Positions 44,905 to 55,662 of a DNA stretch of 64,000 nucleotides are shown here, one piece after another. The notes under the pieces were generated by a model. The model was not told the origin of the DNA. It saw nothing but the letters and a program-made list of their open reading frames with translations, and did not search any database. Source of the DNA: Limnephilus marmoratus (Eukaryota; Arthropoda; Insecta; Trichoptera; Limnephilidae). Positions within the stretch are counted from its first letter, which is position 1. The number at the start of each line of letters is the position of its first letter. The translations under genes were made by a program, and so were the position numbers. The DNA is taken from contig OU862915.1 in NCBI GenBank assembly GCA_917880885.1, positions 35,038,676 to 35,102,675 of the forward strand. Direction: 5' to 3'.

Positions 44905-44976
44905 GGCACCTCTGGGACTTGAACCCAGGACCTTCTGCTTACATGGCAACAGCTCTACTAACTGAGCTAATTAATA
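44905..44976 (-). repeat. tRNA-Thr-like SINE head (not a functional tRNA)
   Basis: On the minus strand: D-stem GCTC/GAGC, anticodon loop CATGTAA (would-be TGT), variable AGGTC, B box GGTTCAAGTCC and T-stem CTGGG/CCCAG. The acceptor stem does not pair and base 33 is A instead of T. The sequence after it (TTTTTCTGTCTCC) is shared with the copy at 45678, so it is a SINE head rather than a gene. Confidence 0.72.
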
Positions 44977-45002
44977 ATTTATCCAGACACTATCTAGATA
45001 GC

Positions 45003-45547
45003 CAAAGGCGGATTTAGGGGGAGGGGGGCACATGCCTCCGTGCCCCCCAGGCGGAATTTTTGTGTACTGTGGAGATTCAATCACAGTACATACTTAGACG
45101 CTAAAACTGTCTTTTTTAAACATTTAATTTTTCGATTGTTTTGAAACTTTCATAAACCTTCCTATACATACTTGATCTTGTAGAAATAAACTTGAAATAT
45201 GATACTTAAGTTTATTTCTAACAGTAATCGTTGATTTTTTGCCTTTCCGCCCCTTGTCCAGAAAAAAATCCTAACAATAATTGTTGATTTTTTTGCGCGT
45301 CCACACCTTGTGCCCCCCCCCCCCCCCCCCCTACAGAAAAAAATCCTTATAGTAATTGTTGATTTTTTTGCCCGTCCGCCCCTTGTGCCCCCCCAGAAAA
45401 AAATCCTAACAGTAATTGTTGATTTTTTACCCGTCCGCCCCTTGTGCCCCCCCCCCCAGAAAAAAATCCTAACAGTAATTGTTGATTTTGTTGCCCGTCC
45501 GCTCCTTGTGCCCCCCCCCCCAGAAAAAAAACCTGGATCCGCCCTTG
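45003..45547. mobile_element. 545-bp hAT-like MITE with poly-C minisatellite core
   Basis: Ends are CAAAGGCGGATTTAGG and, inverted, CAAGGGCGGATCCAGG (13 of 16). Flanks are TAGATAGC (44995-45002) and TAGTTAGC (45548-45555), an 8-bp target duplication with one mismatch. The interior is filled by a tandem repeat. Non-autonomous. Confidence 0.82.
45225..45535. repeat. 60-bp tandem repeat with poly-C runs, 5 units
   Basis: Each unit contains TAATTGTTGATTTTTT, GCCCGTCCGCCCCTTGTG, a C-run of 7 to 18 bases and CAGAAAAAAATCCTAACAG. C-run length varies between units. Open frames on both strands (45310-45561, 45557-45162) are repeat translations. Confidence 0.93.
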
Positions 45548-45677
45548 TAGTTAGCATTTAGTTCGGGTTTCAATCTTACAAATTATATGTAAAGGTAGCA
45601 GCCAATAATATATGAAGATAAAGTTGGTAGTTCTTAGTCAAAGAATGATACAGTTAAATGTGACCGAATTGAATGTA

Positions 45678-45749
45678 GACACCTTAGCTCAGCTGGTAGA
45701 GCTGTTTCTATGTAAACAAAAGGTCCTGCGTTCGAGTCCCAGAGGTGCC
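45678..45749 (+). repeat. tRNA-Thr-like SINE head (plus strand)
   Basis: The cloverleaf-like order is acceptor GACACCT/AGGTGCC (6 of 7 pairs), D-stem GCTC/GAGC, variable AGGTC, B box GTTCGAGTCC and a T-stem with one mismatch. The anticodon arm pairs poorly in the standard register, so I read it as a tRNA-derived SINE head. Downstream TTTTCTGTCTCC is shared with the oppositely oriented copy. Confidence 0.65.
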
Positions 45750-47146
45750 AATATCTTTTCTGTCTCCTTAATAAAATCTTATTTAAGGTCCACAATGAGC
45801 CAAGCGCGAATAACCAATTTTTCTGTGTTATCAATTGAAAGAGACAGGAAAAAAATCTTGATATTGTGATCGAATATTTTAGTAAAATGAAGTCTCGTAA
45901 GCATGTTTATATTTGGTGTTTTATTTTATGTAGGGTGTTCAATACAAAACCGCCCCGGGTGCCAATCTACCCTACGCCGCCACTGGCTCGAGCACATTTT
46001 TTGTGGTGGGGACCGTCATTTTTTGTGTAGACATTTTCATGTTTTTTATGTTGTGTTTTACAAAAAAAATGAGTTATATTGTGTTTGTCTTGTGCTCCCA
46101 CGAATTTTCGTGTTTTGTCAAACTTTCCGATAAATGTTTAAAATATATAAGATAAAATTAGTTTTAAATCTTATTCTCAGCTTGAGTACACCGTGTCACC
46201 ACCAAAAAGTATACTTATTGTATAATTTTCAGTTAAAAGTCGACTTCATTAATTCTTTTTAATAGATTTTTTATTTCTTACCAAAAGTATAATAAAAGTA
46301 TTTAAAGTAAAATAGATCAGAGGATAAGTCACGCACGTAACCAGGAACACCAACTAGGTACCTACATGCTAAGTTTAATAAAATATTAAGTTTAATAAAA
46401 ATACACAAGATAATCATTGGCACTTTCGTCTAAATTACCTTTGATGTGTATTTACCACGAGAATGGCGCTATAGAAATAATCCGATCAATCTTATTTATC
46501 AAATAAATAAATAAATCGATGACAATATTACGATTTACTAAACGTCAAATACGATTATAAAACGCCTAACATGAATTCCGGCCCGTGCATAACTAATCTA
46601 TTTCGATTAAAAATATAACAAATATTCACAATCTTCACAGGGGGATTCTTGAACCGGTCCCCGCGATTATGGTAAAGATGGTTCAAGTGCGCATGCGCGG
46701 ATCCCTAAAATCACATACAAAAATATTCAGCGCGCGCAAAAACTTCATTTTAGAAGGAATACATCGCCGTGTTGTCCCCTAACTGCGCAGTAGTCAGTGC
46801 GCACAGTCAAGCGGGCGCTAGTATCTAGTACCTATGCGTCGAGTCGAGTCCGAAGTGGCCGACCGATCGCGTTTCGCGTTAGTATTAGTTTAGTATGCTC
46901 AAGTATGCTATAAGGAAGAAAGGAGAGCGGTCGCACGTTTGTTCGCAGAAATATCTCAAATTTCGAGCCTAAAAATTATCCAAATTAATTTTTTAGATTA
47001 TATTTCTAAGAGCAATGACACTTTTATGTTGAGAACGCATTAATTATTTTTTGTGAACAAAAAGAATTGTCAATTTTTTCTTGGTATGTTTCTGGAATAA
47101 CTGGTGGGGACTGTCCCCATGGTCCCCTTATGGGGAACAGTCACTG

Positions 47147-47387
47147 GAAGTGGTAATTTTTAGCTATTGGGGGCTTTTTATATTTAAAATTCCTTTGTAC
47201 ATTGGAAACGAATAAAGTAAAAAATGATCACACATTCAGCGACATCTGAAATTACTTGCACCATCTTTGGCCTAAGTTAATGAACTTGTTGATAATAATG
47301 ATCACCATTTATAATCCATAATTGGTTTGAATCTCAACTAGAAGATTGAAAAGTGGCCATAAATCAATTTTATGTTCCGCTCAATTT
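47147..47387. other. Spacer, no feature seen
   Basis: Short unassigned sequence between the hAT composite and a SINE1 copy. Confidence 0.4.
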
Positions 47388-47845
47388 GGGAGGCGGTTAT
47401 GGGTACCGCTGTCCCCAAAACTAATTGTGGGATAATCAACACCCCTGTCATGGGTTACCTCAAGTGGTTCGCTACGATTGGTGACCTAGCAGGGGTGCCC
47501 GGGTTCATGGGATGAGGTTTGTTCAGTTCTTGACGCGGATGCTTTTGCCCACCCACTGCGAGGCTCTGGGTCGAAAGAGGCTTTGAGGAAGACATATTGA
47601 TATCTCCAATCGGACTCTCTCGACTCTTCGGCTTGCATCGCAGTGGGAAAACAGATTCATTCGGTCGTCATTCCTGAACACATTGACCTCCAGATTTCTA
47701 ACCATCCCTCATACCTTTTTCCTTCCCATTCTTCCTGTACTTCCCTTTCCTAAAAATACCATCCACACTGCATCCCCAAATATAATATATGCGCTAAGGG
47801 ATTTTTTTCCTCAAGGCCTCCTGTGTGGAGGGAGCTATTGTAAAA
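47388..47845 (+). mobile_element. SINE1, most complete copy
   Basis: It starts ATTTGGGAGGCGGTTATGGG. All blocks are in order: ACACCCCTGTCATGGGTTAC, AGTGGTTCGCTACG, GTGCCCGGGTTCATGGGATG, CCCACTGCGAGGCTCTGGG, GGACTCTCTCGAC, CATCGCAGTGGG, CCAGATTTCTAACC and CACACTGCATCCCC. It ends CCTCCTGTGTGGAGGGAGC with an A-rich tail. It defines a family length of about 460 bp. A minus-strand open frame at 47523-47705 is incidental. Confidence 0.88.
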
Positions 47846-48633
47846 ATAATAAAAAATAAAATACTTCAATATTTGTTTACCTTTATTAAATTCCTTGTAT
47901 AATTATTGTTTGTTAAAAACTGATTGGGACCGTTATTGTAGAATTCTTTAGGATCTTCATAAAAAAATTACTTACCTAATATTTTTTACAGAAAATTTCG
48001 TTTTGTTTTGTAATCACAAAGGTTATAATGAAACCCATTTAAGTGCGTCTGTATTATATAATTTTTTTCTTGGTTCACGTGTAAGGCTTTTAAGATAATT
48101 TACTTTGATATTTTTTTTAAATAACGGTTTATTGATAATTTTTAAATAATGGTATGAATGACCTTTTTACCCCTCCACTTTTATAAATCCATGCATCGTT
48201 CCTTTTTTATTGTGGTGTTCTTTGTATTTTATCCAGCTCTCTCCCTCTTTCTCTTTTTATAACAGCTCAAATTTGCTCAATGCCTTTTTTGGTTCCTTTT
48301 ATTTTATCATTTACTATGGCCGATCTTTGTTTTATCATTTACAATGGCCGATCGTCTGCAAGCTTTGTAATGTATATGTCAGGTCTGACTTGAAGTCTTT
48401 AGCCCGAAGGCTTTGGTCAAACCTAGGATAAACCAGTCATTCCGCGAAGAGACTGCATATCGACCTTTGACTATGATATATACACGTATTTTTAACATTA
48501 GTTATTTCTTCAAACGTTCATATACCTGTAGCCAGTAAGTATGTAAGATCTAATTAAAATTAACTATAAATAACAAATTCACCCTTAAACCAATATTCCA
48601 AAAACTATTGCGTCTTTGATTTTTTAAGAGTTC
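47846..48633. other. Unassigned AT-rich sequence
   Basis: It contains a local duplication of the phrase ACTATGGCCGATC/ACAATGGCCGATC within TTTTATCATTTAC repeats at 48300-48355. No gene was seen. Confidence 0.45.
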
Positions 48634-49015
48634 AATTTGGGTGGCGGGAATGGGAAACGCCGTCCCGGGAACGATTTATTGAATTACCAGAACCTCTGTT
48701 TTAGGTCACCACAAGTGGTTCGCTAAATTTGGGGACTAAGGAGGGGTGCCCAGGTTCATGGGTGAGGTTTGTCCGGATCTGGTGGTGGATGCATCAAAGA
48801 CTGGTTTAGGGGAACCTATTGGCTTCTTCAGCAGGACTATCTCAACCCATCGCCCCACATCCCAGTGGGAAGAATGGATTTATACGTCCGTCTCTCACAG
48901 AAACACTGACCCCAGATTTCTACCCATCCCTCACACCTTTTTCTTTCCCAGAACTTTCTCTCCTTTCTTTCACAAAAAAACTCTCCACACAGCATCCCCA
49001 AAGATGACCTAGGCT
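48634..49015 (+). mobile_element. SINE1 copy fused to R3 tail
   Basis: The SINE1 order is present from CAATTTGGGTGGCGGG to CACAGCATCCCCAAAGATGA. Instead of the usual 3' end it passes into the R3 repeat at GGCTAAAGG. Confidence 0.85.
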
Positions 49016-49075
49016 AAAGGAGGAGGTAGCACAACACGGCATAACACCCCAAAAATAAATAACAAAAATGCCTTC
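49016..49075 (+). repeat. R3 repeat, copy 1
   Basis: GAGGTAGCACAACACGGCAT followed by AACACCCCAAAAATAAATAA matches 53970-54010 and the inverted copy at 53605-53660. Confidence 0.8.
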
Positions 49076-50384
49076 CTTAAATAAAAAAATAAAAAAAAAA
49101 TTAAAATGCCGGTACCAAAAACAATACTCTGCAAACCATTTTATCCGACCAAGAAAGGTTTGCGATTCCTTTGATGGCTTCTAGATATTCTAGATACAGG
49201 CGTGGCTGTAATTGGACCAAATCTCCGAGCTTTCAATCAAATCTCAAGGGGCTCCGGACGACAACAGCAATTTGAATCGCCTCGAGGAAATTTACCTATA
49301 ATCCAATTTTTCACCTTCACCTTTGAAATTTTCACCTTTGATTCTTACTGTCTGGTTAATACTATAAATTGGTTAAGTCAAGAAGAAATAATATTAAAAA
49401 TTTGGAAACACAATATGAAGGCCAAAGAATTTGGTTTTCGTTTCGTGTTGAAGCAACTTTTTCCCCATAATATTGAAATTTCTTGAGAGATTGGAAGAAT
49501 TCTCATAGTAGGTACTCCGTGAAAAGAGAACTAAATGCTTCGTTTGATGTCCTTCATAATTCAGGACGAACTAATAAATAAGTCTAGCTTCATTTTATAT
49601 ATTTTTTGTGGGTAGTTAAATGTAATTTTATTTTATATATTTAAATTATAATACAGTTACAATAATACAATACACAGGAAAAATTGTGATATACATACTT
49701 TTAAGTATTTATACGCCAATGAAGAGAATTTGTTCTTGTATTTGGTGCAGAAGTAAAAAATAATATTATTTTAAGGAGTGAAAAGTAATATAATATATTA
49801 AGAATGTGGTAAAAAATATAATTAAGATTTGAAATGGAGTAACTGCTTTTTATAAATGATGGTACGAATAATTAGTTTTTTTAAATATTTTATATTTTTT
49901 CTCGAATAATACCAACTCTGTTTTACTCCTTTGGGAAATATGTCATTCCTTCTATAATATAATATCCCTCCTAAAATGTAATAAGATTTCTAGAGTAGAA
50001 AAAAGAGGAATTCGGATGTTATACTTAAGTCCTAATGATTATTAAGTAATAACTATTTCGATCTTTGAATTTTTGTAATACTGAGTATTTTTTATAGGTG
50101 TCTTAAATTTTTGGAACTCTTAACAATGTCGCTGAAAGGATTGTAGGCGGTTTCATTAAAATTACTTTGAGACATTGCACAGACTTTGGGATTACAATTT
50201 TTCATATGCAATATCTCGTCCATTAATTCCATACTGAATAAACTCTAGAGTACTCTAGACTATTTAAAATTCGAACAAGAGGAGAGGTGCATCCAACTTC
50301 AAGACAAAAAGATCTTTCAAAAAGAGGGTTACTTTTTAAAGGCGTTTTTAATTTATTTATTTTTACGTTAACTCCATGGGATGC
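49076..50384. other. Unassigned AT-rich sequence
   Basis: No feature was recognised. The open frame at 49202-49486 has no motif. Confidence 0.4.
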
Positions 50385-50485
50385 TGTTTTGAGTTTTTTT
50401 TAAGGAAGGGAAGGAGTGAAAGTTTTTGGAAAGTAAAATTGATGAGGGGAGGGTAAGAATTTTGGGGGTTTAGTCTATTCAGTAG
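50385..50485 (-). repeat. SINE1 3' fragment
   Basis: GGGATGCTGTTTTGAGTTTT, AAGGAAGGGAAGGAG and GAGGGTAAGAATTTTGGGGG correspond to the 3' half of SINE1 on the minus strand. Confidence 0.6.
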
Positions 50486-51299
50486 TGACCGAGGTATATA
50501 TCAAACTACATAAAATGAACATACCAGTAGGGATTCCGTGATAGCTGATCCCCGGACAGTAGGCTCCCTGACAAACTTATAAACAATATGCCGTTGATTT
50601 AGAGAAAATACGGTATAATTTTGTCCAAAAATATAACTCAGCTTCCCCCAAGGGGTGTGCAGAGAGAATGTGACATCGAATAACATCGTACGAAACATAT
50701 TTTCATTAAAATGTATCAAGGATACAACCATTTGTCTATAAAAAGTGCATTCCAGGGTAAGTACAAAAAACAGACACTGTAAATAAATTCGTTAGATATC
50801 CGTACCAACTTATTACTTAAGATTATAAGAAATTATAATAATCATTATTTCGGGGCCGAACTATCGGGAGATCAATTGCGGGGTCACCACCACAGTAGGT
50901 ACTCTAAATATGAAACAAAATGAAAAGTTCTTTTTTTGGTTCTACATGTAAATGGACGCATACAGCACGTAAATAAAATGGCCATTAATAAATATGTACA
51001 GATTTTTTATTACTTGATTAAAAAAAAGCCTTTAATTCAATCAGTGGACCGATATTCACTGAAAAAACACGCCCTAAAAAACGCTTCTCGGAACGGACGA
51101 GTTAATATTTTATTCCTCTCTTCAGGCAATTTTAGACTCGAACTCGATACGGTCATCGGATTGATATTTGAAACAATTTTTAATTGATTGTGAAAGAATG
51201 TGGGGTAATCTCACAGGATTAACCTTTTTAATTATCTTTTTTAACATATCGAACATATCGAGTGTTATTTTCTGACGTATGATAAATATATATGATGAC
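50486..51299. other. Unassigned sequence
   Basis: 50540-50580 resembles the degenerate GATCCCCGGACA minisatellite of 39.8 kb. No gene was seen. Confidence 0.4.
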
Positions 51300-51910
51300 T
51301 GATGATACAAATTGGAGCAGGTGGACGAGTTTGTGAATTTGGGAAGAATGTTTACGTAAGTTGTGATATTGAAAGAAGGGTTAATGCATATAACTCCATT
51401 AATGGAGGATTGAATGCTGTTGGGGCTAACAAAAAGCTTTTCAAAGATGCCAAGTTAGCAGCCCACAATGAAGTTCTGTGACCTACCCTGGCGTATGGCA
51501 GTGAGGCATGGAACTGCAGAGGAAGTATAAAAGTAGACTGAATTCTGTAGAAATAGATCCGTGAGTATGTACGTTAAAACAATATATAATCGCTTTAGAA
51601 ACGTAGAGATCCGCGAAGAATGCAAGGCTTTGTTAAGCGTAATGAGTAAGTTTAAAAAATTGACCCTCCGATTATTGGGGCATGTAGAGCAAATGATTGA
51701 ACATATAAGTGTAAGGAGAATATACGCCCGAGGAAGACAGGGCATGATCAAGTGAGTCAGATACTTGGGTCAGGCCATGTCAAGAGTCAGAATAATAGAA
51801 GAGTTTCTATAAGACGATGAATGAGGCAAACGGTATGTGCCAAGACCGAGTTTTTTAGCGGTCAGTGCTCTCAGCCCATCCCTGTAGGGAAACGGCATGA
51901 TGCTTAGTTA
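51300..51910 (+). pseudogene. LINE-C (RTE-like) ORF2 C-terminal fragment
   Basis: Plus-strand pieces read LEQVDEFVNLGRMFT, AKLAAHNEVL, TLAYGSEAWNC, then an open stretch 51561-51755 with LTLRLLGHVEQMIEHISVRR. It ends with AKTEFFSGQCSQPIPVGK in the same place as the tail at 13440. Stops and frameshifts are frequent. It is homologous to the fragment at 63715-64000, where the frame is better kept. Confidence 0.82.
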
Positions 51911-51914
51911 GTAA

Positions 51915-52420
51915 AATTTGCTGATGATATCAAACTTTTCGGAGCTATTAAAAGTCATATCGATTCCATTATTTTACAGAATGATCTTATTTCTCTTTTT
52001 AAATGGTCGGAATGAATAACTTACCCTTCAGCCTCCTGAAATACAGTGTCGTTACATTTAAAAAATCCAAAAATACCTTTCTATTACCCTACCACAAATA
52101 AAAATATATAAATACGCAAAATGAGATTCGAGACCTCGGCGTGATTTTTGGAGCAATCTCTCTTTAAAATCCCCTATCTGACATTGTCTCCTACGCCAAC
52201 AAAATGCTTGGATTTGTTCTTTGTAATGCAAGGTCATTTACTAATGGAATTGAAATACGGAGAACATATGAAGCACTAGTTCGCAGCATCCTGGAATAAA
52301 GCTCCATTATTTGGGCCCTTTGTTACGTAATTACGGTATCGAACCGCCTGATTACGGGACTTAGGCAAATTAATAATAAATAACAACACAATGTTCAATT
52401 TAAATACTTACACTGCCAAC
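51915..52420 (+). pseudogene. Decayed LINE RT fragment (LINE-B-like)
   Basis: KFADDIKLFGAIKSHIDSII (with the catalytic ADD) and LQNDLISLFKW are followed, after stops, by EIRDLGVIF, YANKMLGFVLCNARSF and RRTYEALVRSILE. RT catalytic motif and post-RT motifs are in the right order, with several disruptions. Confidence 0.8.
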
Positions 52421-52799
52421 TATATAACATAAACTTCCATCTAGCTCGATCGACAGGGGCCTCGTGTTCACAGTTCGTTCAGACTCGATTCAAGACAATT
52501 ATCGCTTCATGGATTGAATAAATATAGATAGAGTTTTAACAAATTAGAAGATCTCTTGTTGCTTTTAAATAACATGGAAATTTATTTATGACTCGACGCT
52601 TCCACAAAAAAAGCTTAAATCTCTTTGTGAACTCAAAGTTAATGATTCTAAAATACAATGAAAGGAATGATTGGATAATGTATAATTTTATAAGTGTTAC
52701 GTAAATTTACACTGTCACGGGTTACATCTGGGCAGACGACCTAGTCAGGAAATACCACTGAGTTGATTCGGATATTAAAAATTTAACTTTATTTTAAAA
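52421..52799. other. Spacer, possibly decayed LINE
   Basis: No clear motif after the preceding LINE fragment. Confidence 0.35.
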
Positions 52800-53290
52800 C
52801 ACGTGTTGGAATACCAAAAGTTAGGCGACCCGCGCAGGCGCGATACATATTATCCATTTATGTATCCATCCTTTTTCTTAACAGGAATGCTTAGTTTCAA
52901 CCCTTTAGCACGCCGAAAAATATTTTTACTTGTGTTTATGTTTTATACTATACTTAATCCGTCTATAGTGAAAGTGATTAACTTATTTGTCCCTAACAAG
53001 TATACTCATCGGAGATCCCATGCACTTTTTTATGCTCCAAAAGCGAGTACATCTACCTATCAGAATGCGCCCACAAACAGAGAGACTCAACTGCTTAACG
53101 ATTCTGCATTGACCATCGACATTTGCAATGTCACTTATATACATAATATTTATATAGCAACTATCTTTTGACACGTGTCACAAAATAGTAAAATTGCCCC
53201 GTGAACCTTTTTATTTTGTAATCTTATCCATGATATATTGGTGTATTACCGTTTTACGGAGAATATTAAAAAAAATAAGTAACAACCATA
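52800..53290 (+). pseudogene. LINE-B-like ORF2 C-terminus and 3' UTR
   Basis: The plus-strand frame to 53171 includes ARRKIFLLVFMFYTILNPSI, VINLFVPNKYTHRRSHALFY and NRETQLLNDSAL. This is the RR...FL.K.L......+.+.VP pattern that closes LINE-B-type ORF2. The 3' part is duplicated at 38331-38605. Confidence 0.75.
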
Positions 53291-53599
53291 TAAAAATATT
53301 GGCTTTATGTCCAAAAGATTTTATATAAACCCTGCGTAAATCATTACTTTTCTTTCCATCACTCAAAGAAACACGCATTACTCACATCTCAGGCAATAAA
53401 GGATCGCTTGCCTTAATGAAGTGGATGAACAGAGTTGGGACAAACGAAATAAATACTAAAACTTACATTAATCTCATAGGTATAAACCTGAACACGCATT
53501 GTAATGGACCTTAATTAACAATCAAACAGCTGGCATTGATAGTGGATATGTGTTAATAACAATTTTTTTTCATGAAATCACAATTTTCGTTTTTTTTCG

Positions 53600-53700
53600 T
53601 TATTTATTTTTGGGGTGTTATGGTATGTTGCGCAATCTCCTTCTTTAGCCAACGTTTCTGACAGAGTTACAGCGTCAATCATCAGGGTAGATGGCAGATG
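53600..53700 (-). repeat. R3 repeat, inverted copy
   Basis: On the minus strand CTACCCTGATGATTGACGC, CGTTGGCTAAAGAAGGAGA and AACACCCCAAAAATAAATAA match R3 at 53925-54050. Confidence 0.8.
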
Positions 53701-53744
53701 TGCCTGACGTACTACGGCGGAGGTCAAAAAGTATCCCTCAACAT

Positions 53745-53920
53745 CCAAACATCCGCCGCAAAGATCTAAAGATCTGGACTAACCTTACCCCTTCAACCCG
53801 GGCACCCCTGCTAAGTTACCAAACGTAGCGAAGCACTCGGGGTGACATATGGCAGCGGTGTGGGTTATTCAGTAAATAGTTTTCTGGGCAGCGGTACCCA
53901 TACCGCCTCCCAAGCACTAC
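53745..53920 (-). mobile_element. SINE1 head and middle, between two inverted R3 copies
   Basis: On the minus strand it carries TGGGAGGCGGTATGGGTACC, CCGAGTGCTTCGCTACG and AGCAGGGGTGCCCGGGTTGA. The 3' part is missing. Confidence 0.8.
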
Positions 53921-53924
53921 CCTG

Positions 53925-54050
53925 ACTGTGGACTCTGTAATGCTGTCCGAATCGTTTGCTAAAGAAGGACGTAGCGCAATACGGCATAACATCCCAAAAA
54001 TAAATAATGAAAATACTTTTGGCCGAGAAAATCTAAAACATGCCAAATGT
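53925..54050 (+). repeat. R3 repeat, copy 2
   Basis: CTACCCTGACTGTGGACTC, GTTTGCTAAAGAAGGACGTA and CATAACATCCCAAAAATAAA. Confidence 0.8.
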
Positions 54051-54184
54051 CACTACTCCCGCAATTTTTTTTTTAGGAAAATAAGTACGATCAGTCTTCA
54101 ACCATGATTTAGATTTATTTTTAAATTATTATTAGAAGTTACAGAAGATATATGTAAAATGAATTAATAATAAAATTACTCTTC

Positions 54185-54300
54185 TGCCCTAATAATGGAC
54201 ACTGTAAGGCTCTCTGAATTTTGGCTAAAGAAAGAGGCAGCGCAACATGGCATAGAACCTACCCGAAAAGTAAATCACGATGTTAAAAAAATGAATGCTT
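54185..54300 (+). repeat. R3 repeat, copy 3 (diverged)
   Basis: TGGACACTGTAAGGCTCTC and TGGCTAAAGAAAGAGGCAGC lead to GTAAATCACGATG. Confidence 0.7.
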
Positions 54301-54827
54301 TATTTGTGTATATTTTATTAGCTGTGTGAACAGGCGGCATGGGGTGAAGGTTCTAATTCTAAAAGTTTGTGCCAGAAGCCTTATAAAAAATAATTTAATA
54401 TTGGATATATTTGATTGATTTATATACTCAATTTATTAATACGTTCATTTTACGACGAATAAAAGTTTGATATTCGTACTACGTGCAAGGGATATATACA
54501 AGTGGTGGTCGTAAATTCCTTATATGTATTTTTTATGAAGCTGGAAATGAATATAATAAAAACCAAACCATAATAAAAACATTTATTTTTAGTATTAAAT
54601 ACCTAATTTTTCTGTAAATGCGGAAATATTTATTTTGTGGCACAATTTTGATTCAAAATTAATAAAATTCTTAGTTTTAACCACTTTTATTACTTTAAAA
54701 ACCAACATGTCTCGGTTTTACATTATTAGGGATCACTTAAAACCATTTACAACAATGGATTTAAAGATGTCAACGGATTGGCGCGAGTGGGAAGGGGGAG
54801 GGGGGAGTGATAAGGAGTAATATGTAA
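54301..54827. other. Unassigned AT-rich spacer
   Basis: No feature was recognised. Confidence 0.4.
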
Positions 54828-55035
54828 TATGCTTCGCCAATTTGGAACCCGCAAAGTATACATAGATAGCATAAAACATATTCAAAACCAATTAACAAAA
54901 TATCTTACCCTCAAATTCAACAATTACTTTGAATGCACATTTCAAACTCTGCAACAAAGGCGAGCAATAGCTGATTTGACATTTTGAAACAAAATTTTAA
55001 ATAATAACATTGACTGTACCGAACTTTTTTTTATT
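54828..55035 (+). pseudogene. LINE-B ORF2 fragment
   Basis: FASPIWNPQ, then after a frameshift YIDSIKHIQNQLTKYLTLKF, FQTLQQRRAIADLTF, a stop, and NKILNNNIDCTELF. It follows ASPVWNPK ... IERIQNKFIKYL ... LKSRRMVADMTFLHKIIHNK of the copy at 28.5 kb. Confidence 0.78.
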
Positions 55036-55289
55036 TTATTAATTATAATGTATTATAAAAAAAACATGGTAACACATTATTCCCAATGAGTTAAGAAACA
55101 AACTCATTACGGGAAGGACAGACACATATAAGTACATTTTACATGGATATTACACAGATATTACAAGTTAAAATAAATAAATAATAATAATAATAAAAGA
55201 TGCATTGTCAAGAATAGAGATTTTTGAAATACTGAGAGATATTCATACACAATCTATGGATAACCGGGCCAATCTATGGATAACCGCTA
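55036..55289. other. Spacer with a 22-bp direct duplication
   Basis: CAATCTATGGATAACCG occurs at about 55250 and again at about 55272, just upstream of the LINE-A element. An AAT microsatellite lies near 55175-55198. Confidence 0.6.
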
Positions 55290-55510
55290 AGGAACAACAC
55301 CTCATTCTGACAGCTCCAATTTTTATTGCAAAATAAGTGACAATTAAGCAAAAAACACAACAAAAACACTAAAAAAAAAACAAAAAAACCAGTGATTCGT
55401 TAAATACAGTGAGTTTATTTGGTAGTGGCAGTGCTAAATATTTAAAAATCTCGTCAAAAAAAAAAAAAAACGAAAGACATTATAAACCACAGACAATTTA
55501 AGTGTTTTTG

Positions 55511-55545
<35 letters not shown>

Positions 55546-55662
55546 ATTTCTGTCATAGACAACACAACAAAATTATTAAAAAAAAATAAATTATATGGGG
55601 CATCTGTGAACAAACCATAGAATTTTAACTACAAGCAAAAAAAAAAAAAAAACGCGATCAAC

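Larger units (their letters stand above)
44529..47146. mobile_element. hAT-like composite element (2.6 kb) with 8-bp target duplication
   Basis: It begins CAGTGGCGGCGTAAGG and ends AACAGTCACTG, sharing CAGTG/CACTG ends. GAAGTGGT lies immediately outside both ends (44521-44528 and 47147-47154), an exact 8-bp duplication as made by hAT transposases. An additional internal end, TACGCCGCCACTG (45973-45985), is a perfect 13-bp inverse of the left end. The element may therefore have captured or duplicated a terminus, or two hAT elements are joined. GTGGGGACNGTC motifs occur near 46008 and 47104. No transposase frame is present. Confidence 0.72.

Noticed and set aside
45162..45561. Open frames of about 83 and 131 codons on opposite strands
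   Set aside because: They follow the 60-bp poly-C minisatellite, with no start context or homology.
45678..45749. Functional tRNA-Thr gene
   Set aside because: The anticodon arm pairs poorly in the standard register and the downstream sequence is shared with an oppositely oriented SINE-like copy. I keep it as a SINE head.
46640..46940. CpG-rich patch as a host promoter or first exon
   Set aside because: It lies inside the hAT-like composite and has no open frame or splice-supported continuation that I can see. Kept only as a note in that finding.
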